The translations under genes and the position numbers were made by a program. Of a DNA stretch of 35,073 nt, positions 24,506-32,425 are shown in pieces (position 1 is the stretch's first letter; each line of letters opens with the position of its first letter). This stretch comes from Subdoligranulum variabile (GTDB taxonomy: Bacteria; Bacillota; Clostridia; Oscillospirales; Ruminococcaceae). The stretch covers positions 1 through 35,073 of the forward strand of contig QAKI01000071.1 in NCBI GenBank assembly GCA_003343905.1, in the 5' to 3' direction. Under the pieces are notes generated by a model that was given only the letters and a program-made list of their open reading frames with translations, was not told the DNA's origin and made no database searches.

Positions 24506-26371
24506 ATGAAATACCTGTGCCTGCTGTGCCTGCTGTTTCCCGCTTTTTGCGCCGCCCAGAGCGACTCGGCCCGCTTTGTGGCCATCGACCGCACGCTGGA
24601 GGCGCTTGTGGAGCGCGATTCGACCTTCGCCCGCACGGTAGACGTTACGGCGGGGCGCCTGCCCCTTGGGGAGCTCTTGCGCAACATTGCGCGTGCGAGC
24701 GGCGTCAACCTGAACGTGAGGAGCGTCGAGAACGTACCGGTGTCGTGCAATTTCACCCGGGCGCGTGTCGACGACCTGGTGCGCTTCCTCTGCCGGGAGT
24801 ACCGGCTCGACGTGGAGACCACGGGCAATATCCTCTCGGTCTTTCCAGCCGCATCTGTTCCGCAGCCGCAGCCCGACCCGGATATCTTCTACAATGCCGC
24901 CGACACGACGCTGTTCTATGACCTGCGGGGCGAGCGGCTGATTGACGTGGCGAAGAAGATCACAACCTTTTCGGGACGGAATATCATCGTTCCGCAGCCT
25001 TTGTACGATTATAAGGTCTCGGGCTATGTGCGGGCAATGCCTTTCGACGGGGCCCTGCATACGCTGGCTTCGGTCAACGGCCTTGTGGCCGAGAAGGACG
25101 CTTCGCAGGTCTGGACCCTCTACCGGGAGCAGGCTTCGCAGCCCGAAGGCGGTTCGCCGGGGCCGTCCTATACGCGGCGGCGCCAGTTCTCGCAAAACGA
25201 ACTGCAGGCCGATTCGCTGGGGCGCATCACGGCGCATATCGCCCGGGGGAGCGTGCAGGACGTTATCCTGGACCTCTGCGAACAACTGGGCCTGAACTAT
25301 TACTTCAAGTCCCCGGTGAGCCTTACCACGGGCATCTGGGTTGACGATACGGATTTCGAGACGCTGCTGGCCGTGCTGCTCAAAGGCTCGCCGTATTCCT
25401 ACTACTGCGAACGGGGTATCTACGTCTTCGGGGCGTCGCAGAGCGACGGGCTCTCCTCGGCGACGATCGTTCCGCTGGCTTTCCGGGCTGTTTCAAAGGT
25501 CGAGGAGATCATCCCCGCGGCGCTGAAACAGGGCGTCGAACTGAAGACCTTCCCGGACCTGAACAGCCTGATCCTTTCGGGCGACCGGAGGGACGTGGTG
25601 CGAGTCGAGACGTTCCTCAAATCGGTGGACAAGTCCGTGCCGCTTGTGACGATGGAAATCATTATCGCCGACATTACGAAAAGCAATATCCGGGAGATCG
25701 GTATCGGCGGCGGTGTCGGGAAATCACCCGTGCGGACCTCCGGGACGCTGGGGCCGGGTGTGGATATGACTTACAGCGCGGAAGCGGTGAACAACCTGCT
25801 GCAACGCATGCAGGGGACGGTAAACCTGGGACGTGTGACGCCGAATTTCTACCTGAGCCTGCAAGCTTTGGAGGAGAACGGTACGGTGCGCCTGCAATCC
25901 ACGCCCAAGCTCTCGACGCTCAACGGCCACGAAGCGACGCTCACCAGCGGTGAGACGCAGTATTACAAGGAGGTGCAGAACAACTATTACGGCACGCAGA
26001 ACCCCATTTCGTCGGAGTCCTACCAGTGGAAATCGGTCGATGCGAACCTTTCGATCAAGGTGACGCCCTATGTTTCGACCGATAGGCAGATTACGCTCGA
26101 AATCGAGTTCGAGCAGACCGAGTTCACGGGCCGCGAACAAGAGAATGCCCCTCCGGGAACCGCCACGCGGAGCTTCAAATCGATTGTCAAGGTGCAGAAT
26201 GAAGAAATGGTGCTCCTCGGCGGCCTCGACCGCAACTCGATGGAGAAATCGTCGCGGGGCATTCCGTTCCTGGCCCGCGTCCCGGTTATCAAGTGGTTCT
26301 TCGGCAAGGAGAAGCGCAACAAGGTCGAGCGCACACTCAACGTGTTCATCAAACCCACGGTCATAGAATGA
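24506..26371 (+). CDS. gspD: Outer-membrane secretin GspD
   Basis: This 621-aa protein has a signal peptide (MKYLCLLCLLFPAFCAAQ). It starts with an STN/N0-like domain at about 45-110 (LPLGELLRNIARASGVNLNV) and further N-domains, one containing SVQDVILDLCEQLGLNYYF. The secretin core runs from about 380 to the end: VTMEIIIADITKSNIREIGI, then RLQSTPKLSTLNGHEATLTS, and the C-terminal VLLGGLDRNSMEKSSRGIPF. Secretins form the 12- to 15-mer channel in the outer membrane. It lacks the long S-domain seen in pilotin-dependent homologues, although a lipoprotein gene lies four genes on. Its last 4 bases overlap the next start (ATGA). Confidence 0.93.
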   Translation: MKYLCLLCLLFPAFCAAQSDSARFVAIDRTLEALVERDSTFARTVDVTAGRLPLGELLRNIARASGVNLNVRSVENVPVSCNFTRARVDDLVRFLCREYRLDVETTGNILSVFPAASVPQPQPDPDIFYNAADTTLFYDLRGERLIDVAKKITTFSGRNIIVPQPLYDYKVSGYVRAMPFDGALHTLASVNGLVAEKDASQVWTLYREQASQPEGGSPGPSYTRRRQFSQNELQADSLGRITAHIARGSVQDVILDLCEQLGLNYYFKSPVSLTTGIWVDDTDFETLLAVLLKGSPYSYYCERGIYVFGASQSDGLSSATIVPLAFRAVSKVEEIIPAALKQGVELKTFPDLNSLILSGDRRDVVRVETFLKSVDKSVPLVTMEIIIADITKSNIREIGIGGGVGKSPVRTSGTLGPGVDMTYSAEAVNNLLQRMQGTVNLGRVTPNFYLSLQALEENGTVRLQSTPKLSTLNGHEATLTSGETQYYKEVQNNYYGTQNPISSESYQWKSVDANLSIKVTPYVSTDRQITLEIEFEQTEFTGREQENAPPGTATRSFKSIVKVQNEEMVLLGGLDRNSMEKSSRGIPFLARVPVIKWFFGKEKRNKVERTLNVFIKPTVIE

Positions 26372-27318
26372 AACTGATCCCTTATATCCTGAACCGTATT
26401 TCCTTCGTCCGGGCGGAGCTTGCCGCGGACGGAAGCTGCCGTACGGAGGTTTTCGTGTGGCGTCCGGATGGTGTGACTCCGGCCGAACGGAGCGCGGCGA
26501 AGAACACACTGGCGGCGGTGGTCGTATCCGGCCACGGGATCATCACGAAACCGGATGATTCGCAGATCACAGCGCGTATCAAGGCCGATCCGGAGACATT
26601 CCTATGGAGTTCCGTGGGTGGGGCGACCTCCTTTGTCCGCCAGGAGCATCTGGGTCCACTGACCGAAGAACTCGCCGCAGAGTGCATTGTTCCGGTGCGT
26701 ATTTTCTGTGCCGACGCGGGTGCGGATTTCGGCGAAACGGCCGGTGAGTTTGCCCGGCAATTCTATGCGGAACTGCGCTGGCGAACGTTTGTACGCCCGA
26801 CGGCTGAATCCTCGGCTGCGGCGCAGGCCCTGGTGCGGCGGGCGGCGCTTCCGGTGCTGGGGGTGTTCCTGTGCGTGCTCGCGGCCAATGCCATGCTTTC
26901 CCTGGACCTGAACGCCCGGCGGCAGATGTTGCAGGAGGAGATCGCGGCCCGGGAACGTACGGCCTCGAACGCCGCCTCGGCGGGAGCCCGGCAGCGGGAA
27001 CTGCTGGCTGAGTTTTCGACGCGTCGGGCAGTGCCGTGGGCCGTGGTGTGTGACTGTATCGCCGGGGCGGTTCCCGAACGGGTCGTGCTGACGCAGCTGG
27101 CGGTCGAGCCGCTCACCAAACGCTTCGAAGCGGGGAAACCGTTGCAACGGCTCGATGACCGGGTCGTCGTCTGCGGAACGGCTCCTGCGGCGGCCGACAT
27201 CTCGGTATTCGTGCAGCGACTTCCTGCGGCGGCCTGCTGGCGCGAGGTGCGGCTCACCCATGTGGAAAAGGAACGCGACGGCGACCGGCTGGCGTTCCGC
27301 ATCGAGACCGCCTTATGA
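26368..27318 (+). CDS. GspL/PilN-like inner-membrane platform protein
   Basis: From the ATG in an ATGA overlap with gspD this is a 316-aa protein. A cytoplasmic region of about 160 residues (VVVSGHGIITKP, ATSFVRQEHL) resembles the end of a GspL/PilM actin-like domain. One membrane helix (LPVLGVFLCVLAANAML, about 162-180) and a coiled coil follow, then a periplasmic PilN-like ferredoxin fold (VPERVVLTQLAVEP, VFVQRLPAAACWREVRLTHV). GspL links the ATPase to the platform. The cytoplasmic part is shorter than the usual 230-plus residues of GspL. The next gene encodes the PilO/GspM-like partner. The family is clear from architecture and order; sequence identity is weak. Confidence 0.75.
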   Translation: MKLIPYILNRISFVRAELAADGSCRTEVFVWRPDGVTPAERSAAKNTLAAVVVSGHGIITKPDDSQITARIKADPETFLWSSVGGATSFVRQEHLGPLTEELAAECIVPVRIFCADAGADFGETAGEFARQFYAELRWRTFVRPTAESSAAAQALVRRAALPVLGVFLCVLAANAMLSLDLNARRQMLQEEIAARERTASNAASAGARQRELLAEFSTRRAVPWAVVCDCIAGAVPERVVLTQLAVEPLTKRFEAGKPLQRLDDRVVVCGTAPAAADISVFVQRLPAAACWREVRLTHVEKERDGDRLAFRIETAL

Positions 27319-27809
27319 CACTGCCGTACAAATACCGGGGAATCGTGCTGCTGGCCGGGCTGGCCGTGGTGCTGCCGTGGATGGCGTGGCACTTCGCCCT
27401 GCACGACACCTTTACGGCGTGGAGCGACTGCCGGCGGCTGGCCGCACAGCTGGAAACCCTCGCCCTGATGGCGGCGCAGCCTGCGGCGCCCCATGCCGGA
27501 GACCGCGAACTGATCCTATCGGGCGGACTGCTCGACACGGTGCGGCGCGCCGCCGCGCAACATGCCGTGCAGGTCGCGGGCTATGAACCGCTCGTCACGG
27601 CGGAACGCGACGGCGTGGCGGTGCATACCGCGCAGCTGACCCTGACGGGCGGCTATGGGCCGCTGCTACAGGTCGTCGATGCGCTCGAACGCACGCTCCC
27701 CGCCTGCCGTCTGCGTTCGCTCGACTGGCAGGCCGCGCCGGAACGCCGGACGCGTCGGATGCAACTGACGCTGACCCTCTATATCCAGCAAATCGTACTT
27801 AAAAAATAA
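27315..27809 (+). CDS. GspM/PilO-like inner-membrane protein
   Basis: This 164-aa protein starts in an ATGA overlap with the GspL-like gene. It has one N-terminal membrane helix (GIVLLAGLAVVLPWMAW), a short helical linker, and a periplasmic domain with the alternating pattern of the GspM/PilO ferredoxin-like fold (VHTAQLTLTGGYGPLLQVVD, then PACRLRSLDWQAAP and RRMQLTLTLYIQQI). It should pair with the GspL/PilN-like protein to form the alignment subcomplex. The assignment rests on size, topology and position. Confidence 0.7.
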   Translation: MTLPYKYRGIVLLAGLAVVLPWMAWHFALHDTFTAWSDCRRLAAQLETLALMAAQPAAPHAGDRELILSGGLLDTVRRAAAQHAVQVAGYEPLVTAERDGVAVHTAQLTLTGGYGPLLQVVDALERTLPACRLRSLDWQAAPERRTRRMQLTLTLYIQQIVLKK

Positions 27810-27813
27810 CGCC

Positions 27814-28206
27814 ATGAATAAACTGCTGCCCGTTTTATTTGCCCTGCTGGCCGTCGGCTGCGAGGTGCTCGAAGAGGATATTTCCGGCAAGGAGGTGCGG
27901 ATTACCGCTCCTGCGGACCGGACGACGCTCGCTCCCGGAAGGGTGGAGTTCCGCTGGGCAGCCATGCAATATGCCGCCGGCTACGAATTTACGGTGGTCG
28001 CGCCTTCGTTCGGGGCCGCGGAACGCATCGTCGCCGATACGGTGATCTATGCCGATTCGCTCTCCCATAGCTATGGATGCCGCGTGGACCTCACGGCCGG
28101 GGAGTACGAATGGTCGGTTACGGGCTTCAACGGCGGTTACAGGACCCGCACCGAAGTCCGGAGCCTGACCGTCGCAGTCCCGGAAACCCCTGAAGACCCT
28201 GAGTGA
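27814..28206 (+). CDS. Lipoprotein with a fibronectin-like domain, possible pilotin
   Basis: This 130-aa protein has a lipoprotein signal (LLAVGC, Cys16) followed by acidic residues. The remainder resembles one Fn3/SusE-like beta-sandwich: VRITAPADRTTLAPGRVEFR, WSVTGFNGGY, and a C-terminal VPETPEDPE tail. No named T2SS component has this structure. Because it lies inside the operon between the platform genes and the GspC/PilP-like gene, it may anchor or pilot the secretin in the outer membrane, or recognise substrates. Its TGA shares an A with the ATG of the next gene. Confidence 0.65.
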   Translation: MNKLLPVLFALLAVGCEVLEEDISGKEVRITAPADRTTLAPGRVEFRWAAMQYAAGYEFTVVAPSFGAAERIVADTVIYADSLSHSYGCRVDLTAGEYEWSVTGFNGGYRTRTEVRSLTVAVPETPEDPE

Positions 28207-28670
28207 TGAAGTCGCGCTGGACGACATATTTGTTGCTGGCGGCCGTTGCGGCGGTCTGGGGCATCGTGGCGTGGAAGATCTTCGCTCCTGCCGACGACCG
28301 CGCCCCGGCAGCCCGCCCGAAGCCCGTGCAGCCTGCTGCCGCACGACCTGCGGCCGATACCCTGCGACTCGACTACCCGGACCCGTTCCTGAAGGGCGCG
28401 CCGCGCCATGTGACGGCCCCGCGCCCTGCCGTGCGGAACCTCCCGGCGCCGAAAGCCGCCCCTGTAAAACGGGAGCGGGTGAAGATCGCCCACCTGGGAA
28501 CGGTGACCTCCGCCGGGCAGCCGCTTCATATCCTGACCCTTGGCGATCAGCAGTATGAACTCCGGCGCGGGGATTCGGCCGGAGGGTTCGTGCTCGCGAA
28601 CTTCGACGCTGATTCGCTCTACCTGTGTAAAGACGGTGTGACATACGGCGTAAAACGGTGTGCGCTATGA
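28206..28670 (+). CDS. GspC/PilP-like periplasmic coupling protein
   Basis: This 154-aa protein begins MKSRWTTYLLLAAVAAVWGI, a membrane anchor; the start is the ATG of a TGATG overlap. A Pro/Ala-rich linker of about 60 residues follows, including DYPDPFL, the motif seen at the start of PilP domains. The C-terminal HR/PilP-like beta domain reads VKIAHLGTVTSAGQPLHILT, QQYELRRGDSAGGFVLAN and ADSLYLCKDG. Such proteins bridge the inner-membrane platform and the secretin N0 domain. No PDZ domain is present. It overlaps the next gene by ATGA. Confidence 0.8.
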   Translation: MKSRWTTYLLLAAVAAVWGIVAWKIFAPADDRAPAARPKPVQPAAARPAADTLRLDYPDPFLKGAPRHVTAPRPAVRNLPAPKAAPVKRERVKIAHLGTVTSAGQPLHILTLGDQQYELRRGDSAGGFVLANFDADSLYLCKDGVTYGVKRCAL

Positions 28671-29875
28671 AACCTCCGGGCACATACCTGCGCGGGAACG
28701 TGCTGCCTACTGTGGTCGTGGTGTCGGTGGTGATGCTGACGACACTGCTGGGGCTGGTGATGCTCTGGGAACAGGAGTCGCTGCTCTTCGCCCGCAGCCG
28801 GCGGCTGAGGCAGGCGCGTGCTGATGTCGAATCGGCCTATGCCCTCTGGCGACTGCATCCGGATAATGATGCCCTGACCGCTTCAGATGGTTTCCGGCTC
28901 TGCGACTCCCTGCCGCAGTCGCGGGTCTTCGTCGGGGCGGAACCGTGGGGATTGTACGAAGCTGTGCGGGTCCGGACAGCCGATTCACTTATCACAACCT
29001 GTCGTCTGTACGGCGCGGAACCCGACGCTTCGAACACGCTCTTCTATGCCGACAACCGCTCGGCGGTGACGCTTGCCGGGCAAACCCTCCTGCAGGGAGC
29101 GCTGCGCCTGCCGCAGAATGGAGTGGTCTACGGACGCGTAGGTTCCGATTTCTACCGGGGTCCCCAACTCCTGCGCACGGCCATCCTGCGCTCCGAATCC
29201 AGGCTTCCGGAGCCCGATGCGGAGGTCCTGCGTCGTGTGGCCGCGCTTTTTACCCCGCTCGGGCGATCGTCGGATGCACTTCCCGACAGCCTCTCCTGCT
29301 CTTTCCGGTGCGATTCCGCTGCCGTTTTCCGCCTCGGCAATGCCGAGGTGGGCGATTGTGCGCTCCGCGGTCGCGTCGTGCTCTATGCCGACTGCCTGCG
29401 CATCGACTCTACGTGCCACATGGAGCATCTGCTCGTCGTGGCGCGTAAGATTACCGTGGGCAGCGGCGCGCGCATCGCCGCGCAACTGTTTGCCTGCGAT
29501 ACGCTCGTCGTCGAACCCCGCGCCGTGCTGGAATACCCCTCGGGAATCTATGCACAGCAATATGCCGAGGTGGGTGACCGGGCCGAGGTGAACGGTTATG
29601 CCGTTGTCTGCGATACGGTCCGCCGCAAAAAGATTACGGCCAACTACCGCCAGTCGCGTACGGCGCGCCTGAGGGGTCTCGTGTGGGTCAACGGCGTGGC
29701 CCAGGTGCAGGGCATCGTCGCGGGGCGGGCTTTCCTGCGGCAGTCGGTCTACTTCTCGCCTCAAGGCTACTATAAGGATATGCTCTATGATGTGACATTG
29801 CTCAAAAATCCCGTGACGGCCCAGCCCCTCTGGCTGGCGGCTGCGCGGAGAAAGGAGGCGGCATGCGTCGACTGA
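28667..29875 (+). CDS. GspK-like minor pseudopilin with beta-helix-like body
   Basis: From the ATG in an ATGA overlap this is a 402-aa protein. The N-terminus reads YLRG|NVLPTVVVVSVVMLTT: a leader ending in Gly, a hydrophobic helix, but Thr where pilins have Glu5. Absence of Glu5 is the classic trait of GspK, which tips the pseudopilus with GspI and GspJ, and the next two genes encode I- and J-like proteins. The body is unusual: from about 240 it has short repeated strands (GRVVLYADCLRIDS, HLLVVARKITVGSGARIAAQ, TLVVEPRAVLEYPSG, GLVWVNGVAQVQGIVAG), like a bactofilin-type beta-helix, instead of the GspK alpha domain. Processing by the operon's peptidase is expected. A PilX-like protein is the alternative. 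Confidence 0.65.
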   Translation: MKPPGTYLRGNVLPTVVVVSVVMLTTLLGLVMLWEQESLLFARSRRLRQARADVESAYALWRLHPDNDALTASDGFRLCDSLPQSRVFVGAEPWGLYEAVRVRTADSLITTCRLYGAEPDASNTLFYADNRSAVTLAGQTLLQGALRLPQNGVVYGRVGSDFYRGPQLLRTAILRSESRLPEPDAEVLRRVAALFTPLGRSSDALPDSLSCSFRCDSAAVFRLGNAEVGDCALRGRVVLYADCLRIDSTCHMEHLLVVARKITVGSGARIAAQLFACDTLVVEPRAVLEYPSGIYAQQYAEVGDRAEVNGYAVVCDTVRRKKITANYRQSRTARLRGLVWVNGVAQVQGIVAGRAFLRQSVYFSPQGYYKDMLYDVTLLKNPVTAQPLWLAAARRKEAACVD

Positions 29876-30210
29876 AAGGAGCCTCGCTGTTGGAAGCCAT
29901 CGTGGCTGCCGTACTGTTCCTGACGGTCTTTGCCGTGGTGATGGAGCTGCTGCCGCGTCTGACGGTGCGCGATGACGACGCGCTGCTGGTGGCCGAGGCC
30001 GACTACCGCGTCGGGCGGGCTTTCGACAAATACGCCACCGGCATGTGGCCCTGCGGCGACTATGCCGAGGCGTACGACTGGGGTACAGTTATGGTTTGGG
30101 TCGAAGCTTACCGCGGGTTTTCGGACCTGCAGGTCGTGACCGTCTCGGCGCGCATCGACGGCAGCCGCAAACGAATTGCCCTTAAACAGCTGGTCGAATG
30201 CCGGGACTGA
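29863..30210 (+). CDS. Minor pseudopilin, GspI-like
   Basis: This 115-aa protein has a six-residue leader MRRLKG, then G|ASLLEAIVAAVLFLTVF with Glu5, a canonical type IV prepilin N-terminus. A small domain follows (WPCGDYAEAYDWGTVMVWVE, VVTVSARIDGSRKRIALKQL). Its size and its place before a J-like gene match GspI, the core of the pseudopilus tip. It overlaps the upstream gene by 13 bases and the downstream one by 13, so the set is translated together. Confidence 0.75.
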   Translation: MRRLKGASLLEAIVAAVLFLTVFAVVMELLPRLTVRDDDALLVAEADYRVGRAFDKYATGMWPCGDYAEAYDWGTVMVWVEAYRGFSDLQVVTVSARIDGSRKRIALKQLVECRD

Positions 30211-30683
30211 ACCACACGCTGCGTGCTTCGACGCTGGTCGAAACGCTGGTGATGATGCTTGTGGCGGGCATCGTCTTCTTCGCCGTGATGGACGGCCTGA
30301 CGCTTTTTACCCGCCTGCAGGCCCGGCGTGCAGAGGCGTTGCTGGAAAACGGACGCCGTCGCGACGGATATTTCCGGCTGGAGTCGCTGGCGGCCTCTGC
30401 CGACAGCATTCGTACCGGACGCGAAGGAGTGGCGGTTTACTACGGCAGTCGGGAGTCGGCTCTGGCGTTATGCGATTCGGCGCTGGTCTACCGCTCCGGG
30501 GAGTTCCGGGATACGCTGCTGACGGGCGTGGCCGGGCTGCGGCTCTCCGGGAGTGCCCCCGATACCTTGGAGGTCGCCCTTGCGGAGGGGTTCACGCTCC
30601 GCTTCCCGGTAGAACTTCCGCCCCGGGAGCAATACCGAAGATCGCTGGAAGAGATCGAAGAAGGCTATGACTACGAAAAGTAA
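30198..30683 (+). CDS. Minor pseudopilin, GspJ-like
   Basis: This 161-aa protein has a leader MPGLNHTLRA and mature start STLVETLVMMLVAGIVFF, with Glu at position 5 and Ala before the cut. The beta-rich body (REGVAVYYGSRESALALCDS, LVYRSGEFRDTLLTGVAGLR) ends in a charged tail. Length and neighbours fit GspJ, which joins GspI and GspK at the pseudopilus tip. No separate GspH-like gene is found in this operon. It overlaps gspF by 17 bases. Confidence 0.72.
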   Translation: MPGLNHTLRASTLVETLVMMLVAGIVFFAVMDGLTLFTRLQARRAEALLENGRRRDGYFRLESLAASADSIRTGREGVAVYYGSRESALALCDSALVYRSGEFRDTLLTGVAGLRLSGSAPDTLEVALAEGFTLRFPVELPPREQYRRSLEEIEEGYDYEK

Positions 30684-31716
30684 GATAACGGATGCGCGAC
30701 GGGAGGTATTCTACGCCGAACTGCACGCACTGCTGACTGCGGGACTGGATTTTTCACATGCCTTTGCGCTGCTGATCGAGGGCGAGCGGGATGTGCGGAT
30801 GAAAGGGCTCCTGAAGGGCCTTTACGACGGGGTGGTGGGCGGTTCGGCCCTTTGGCAGGCCATGGAGCGCAGCGGGGCGTTCCGACCCCTGGACTGCGGG
30901 GTGGTGCGCATCGGCGAACAGACGGGCCGCCTCGCCGAGACGCTCGACTTCCTGCGCGACTACTATCGCAAGCGGACCGCACAACGGCGGATGGTCTCCT
31001 CGGCGGTGAGCTACCCGCTGGTGATCCTCTGTACGGCCGTGATGGTCGTGGCCTTCATGCTGGCGGTGATCGTGCCGATGTTCGAGCAGGTCTATGCCCG
31101 CATGGGCGGCGAACTCCCGGCTCTGACGCGGTGGATCATTTCGCTCTCGAAATCGTTCCCCGCCTATGCCGCCGTAATCGCGGTTGTGGGCATCACGGCC
31201 TACGCGCTTCTCTATACGAACCGAAACCAAAAGGAAGTACAACGATGGACCTCAGAATTTTTGCTGCGTCTGCCCGTGGCGGGCGCTATTATCCGCAAAA
31301 ACCACCAGGCACAGTTCTGCAAACTGCTCTGCCTGCTCTGCACGTCCGGGGTTCCGCTGCTCACGGGTGTTGGAATGCTGGCCGACGTGATCGGATTCTA
31401 TCCCTACCGGCAGTCATTTACTTCGATCTGCCGTGGTTTGGAACAGGGGGAACTCTTCTCGGCGTGCGTGGCGCGCTTTCCGGGGCTGTACGACCGCAAA
31501 CTCACCGCCCTGATCCGCGTCGGCGAGGAGACCAACCGCCTTGCAGAGATGCTCCGCCGCCAGGGCGAATCGCTCACCGACGAACTCGAATACGGGATCA
31601 AACGCATGGGCTCGCTTCTGGAACCCGCCCTGATCCTCCTGGTCGGTCTCTTGGTCGCCATAATCCTCATCTCCATGTACATGCCCATGTTCCGACTCGG
31701 AGGAATAATGGGGTAA
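30667..31716 (+). CDS. gspF: Inner-membrane platform protein GspF
   Basis: This 349-aa protein has the two T2SS/F domains of GspF/PilC: the first with FYAELHALLTAGLDFSHAFA, FRPLDCGVVRIGEQTGRLAE and a membrane segment near 120-145; the second with FCKLLCLLCTSGVPLLTGVG, LIRVGEETNRLAEML and the C-terminal helix LEPALILLVGLLVAIILISM, ending MPMFRLGGIMG. GspF is the rotor-like platform under the GspE hexamer. It is shorter than the usual 400 residues because the N-terminal cytoplasmic extension is reduced. It is the last clear gene of the operon. Its final 205 bases recur inverted at 20430-20639. Confidence 0.93.
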   Translation: MTTKSKITDARREVFYAELHALLTAGLDFSHAFALLIEGERDVRMKGLLKGLYDGVVGGSALWQAMERSGAFRPLDCGVVRIGEQTGRLAETLDFLRDYYRKRTAQRRMVSSAVSYPLVILCTAVMVVAFMLAVIVPMFEQVYARMGGELPALTRWIISLSKSFPAYAAVIAVVGITAYALLYTNRNQKEVQRWTSEFLLRLPVAGAIIRKNHQAQFCKLLCLLCTSGVPLLTGVGMLADVIGFYPYRQSFTSICRGLEQGELFSACVARFPGLYDRKLTALIRVGEETNRLAEMLRRQGESLTDELEYGIKRMGSLLEPALILLVGLLVAIILISMYMPMFRLGGIMG

Positions 31717-31838
31717 AGTAATCCTGATGTTCACCTCTTAAAATGCAAAACTATGGAAAATGTTTTGATACGGGCGCCTGTCCTCTGAAATGCAATCTTT
31801 TCGGAAACTACAACTATCTAACTCTAAACCTTCATCAA

Positions 31839-32075
31839 ATGAAAAACTTTTACTCTTTTTTGGCAGCGTTGTCAACTGCATTGCTGGTATACACAGAGCC
31901 AATTCAGGCTCAGAAGCAGCAACAGGACACGCTTCGGAATACCCGGTTATCATCCAATGACGACCCATCTTCTGAAGAACCGGCCCCACCTTGCGACTTC
32001 TTACCAGGCAATAGAATAGCCAAATTACCAACAATAAATCTGTCGGTGAAACTTCCGGCGATTTACTATAGATAG
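31839..32075 (+). CDS. Small secreted peptide after gspF, unknown
   Basis: From ATG 31839 this is a 78-aa protein with a good signal peptide (MKNFYSFLAALSTALLVYTE, cleavage near IQAQ). A short polar, Pro- and acid-rich segment (QKQQQDTLRN, SSEEPAPPCDFLPGNRIAKL) follows, ending AIYYR. It lies 122 bases after gspF with no terminator seen between. It is either a genuine small exported protein of the secretion locus or the 5' stub of a larger secreted gene lost downstream. No family recognised. The alternative in-frame start at 31743 adds residues that would bury the signal peptide. Confidence 0.5.
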   Translation: MKNFYSFLAALSTALLVYTEPIQAQKQQQDTLRNTRLSSNDDPSSEEPAPPCDFLPGNRIAKLPTINLSVKLPAIYYR

Positions 32076-32290
32076 ACTTATATGTTTGTTTCGGCAACAA
32101 AATGGAATAGATTTGATGTGTTATCGAACAACTACTATATGATTGCTTATTCGGATCAAATTTTGAACAGTCTTAGTTAGTATGCATCGTTAGTAAAGAG
32201 ATTTAGTTCTACGTGCGAAGAATAATTTAAGGGCCAATTCGATCATTTCTACTGATTTTGAGCAGCATTTTGTTTTTCGCCTGAATCGAG

Positions 32291-32425
32291 CTAAAAATGA
32301 AACCCCAGACCTTCCAAATACATCAACAAAGCCTACCGCTTTATGTCTTCAGACTTGGCTGTCGACTTGAGTTTAACGTTGTAATTGGACTCGCAGACAA
32401 TGCCGTTTGCCTTGAAGAAAGTCAT
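32291..32425 (-). pseudogene. Remnant of an IS1-like transposase
   Basis: The minus strand reads MTFFKANGIVCESNYNVKL, then KSEDIKR, stop, ALLMYLEGLGFHF, stop. The block KR-x-ALLMYLEGLGF resembles the N-terminal helix-turn-helix region of Bacteroidetes IS1-type transposases (ALxLYLEGLGFRSI). Two in-frame stops and no downstream catalytic part make this a dead fragment. The evidence is one short motif, so confidence is low. Confidence 0.35.

Noticed and set aside
23648..25285. A 545-codon open frame antisense to gspE and gspD
   Set aside because: It arises from high GC and codon bias of the well-supported sense genes; the peptide is Arg/His-rich with no motif.
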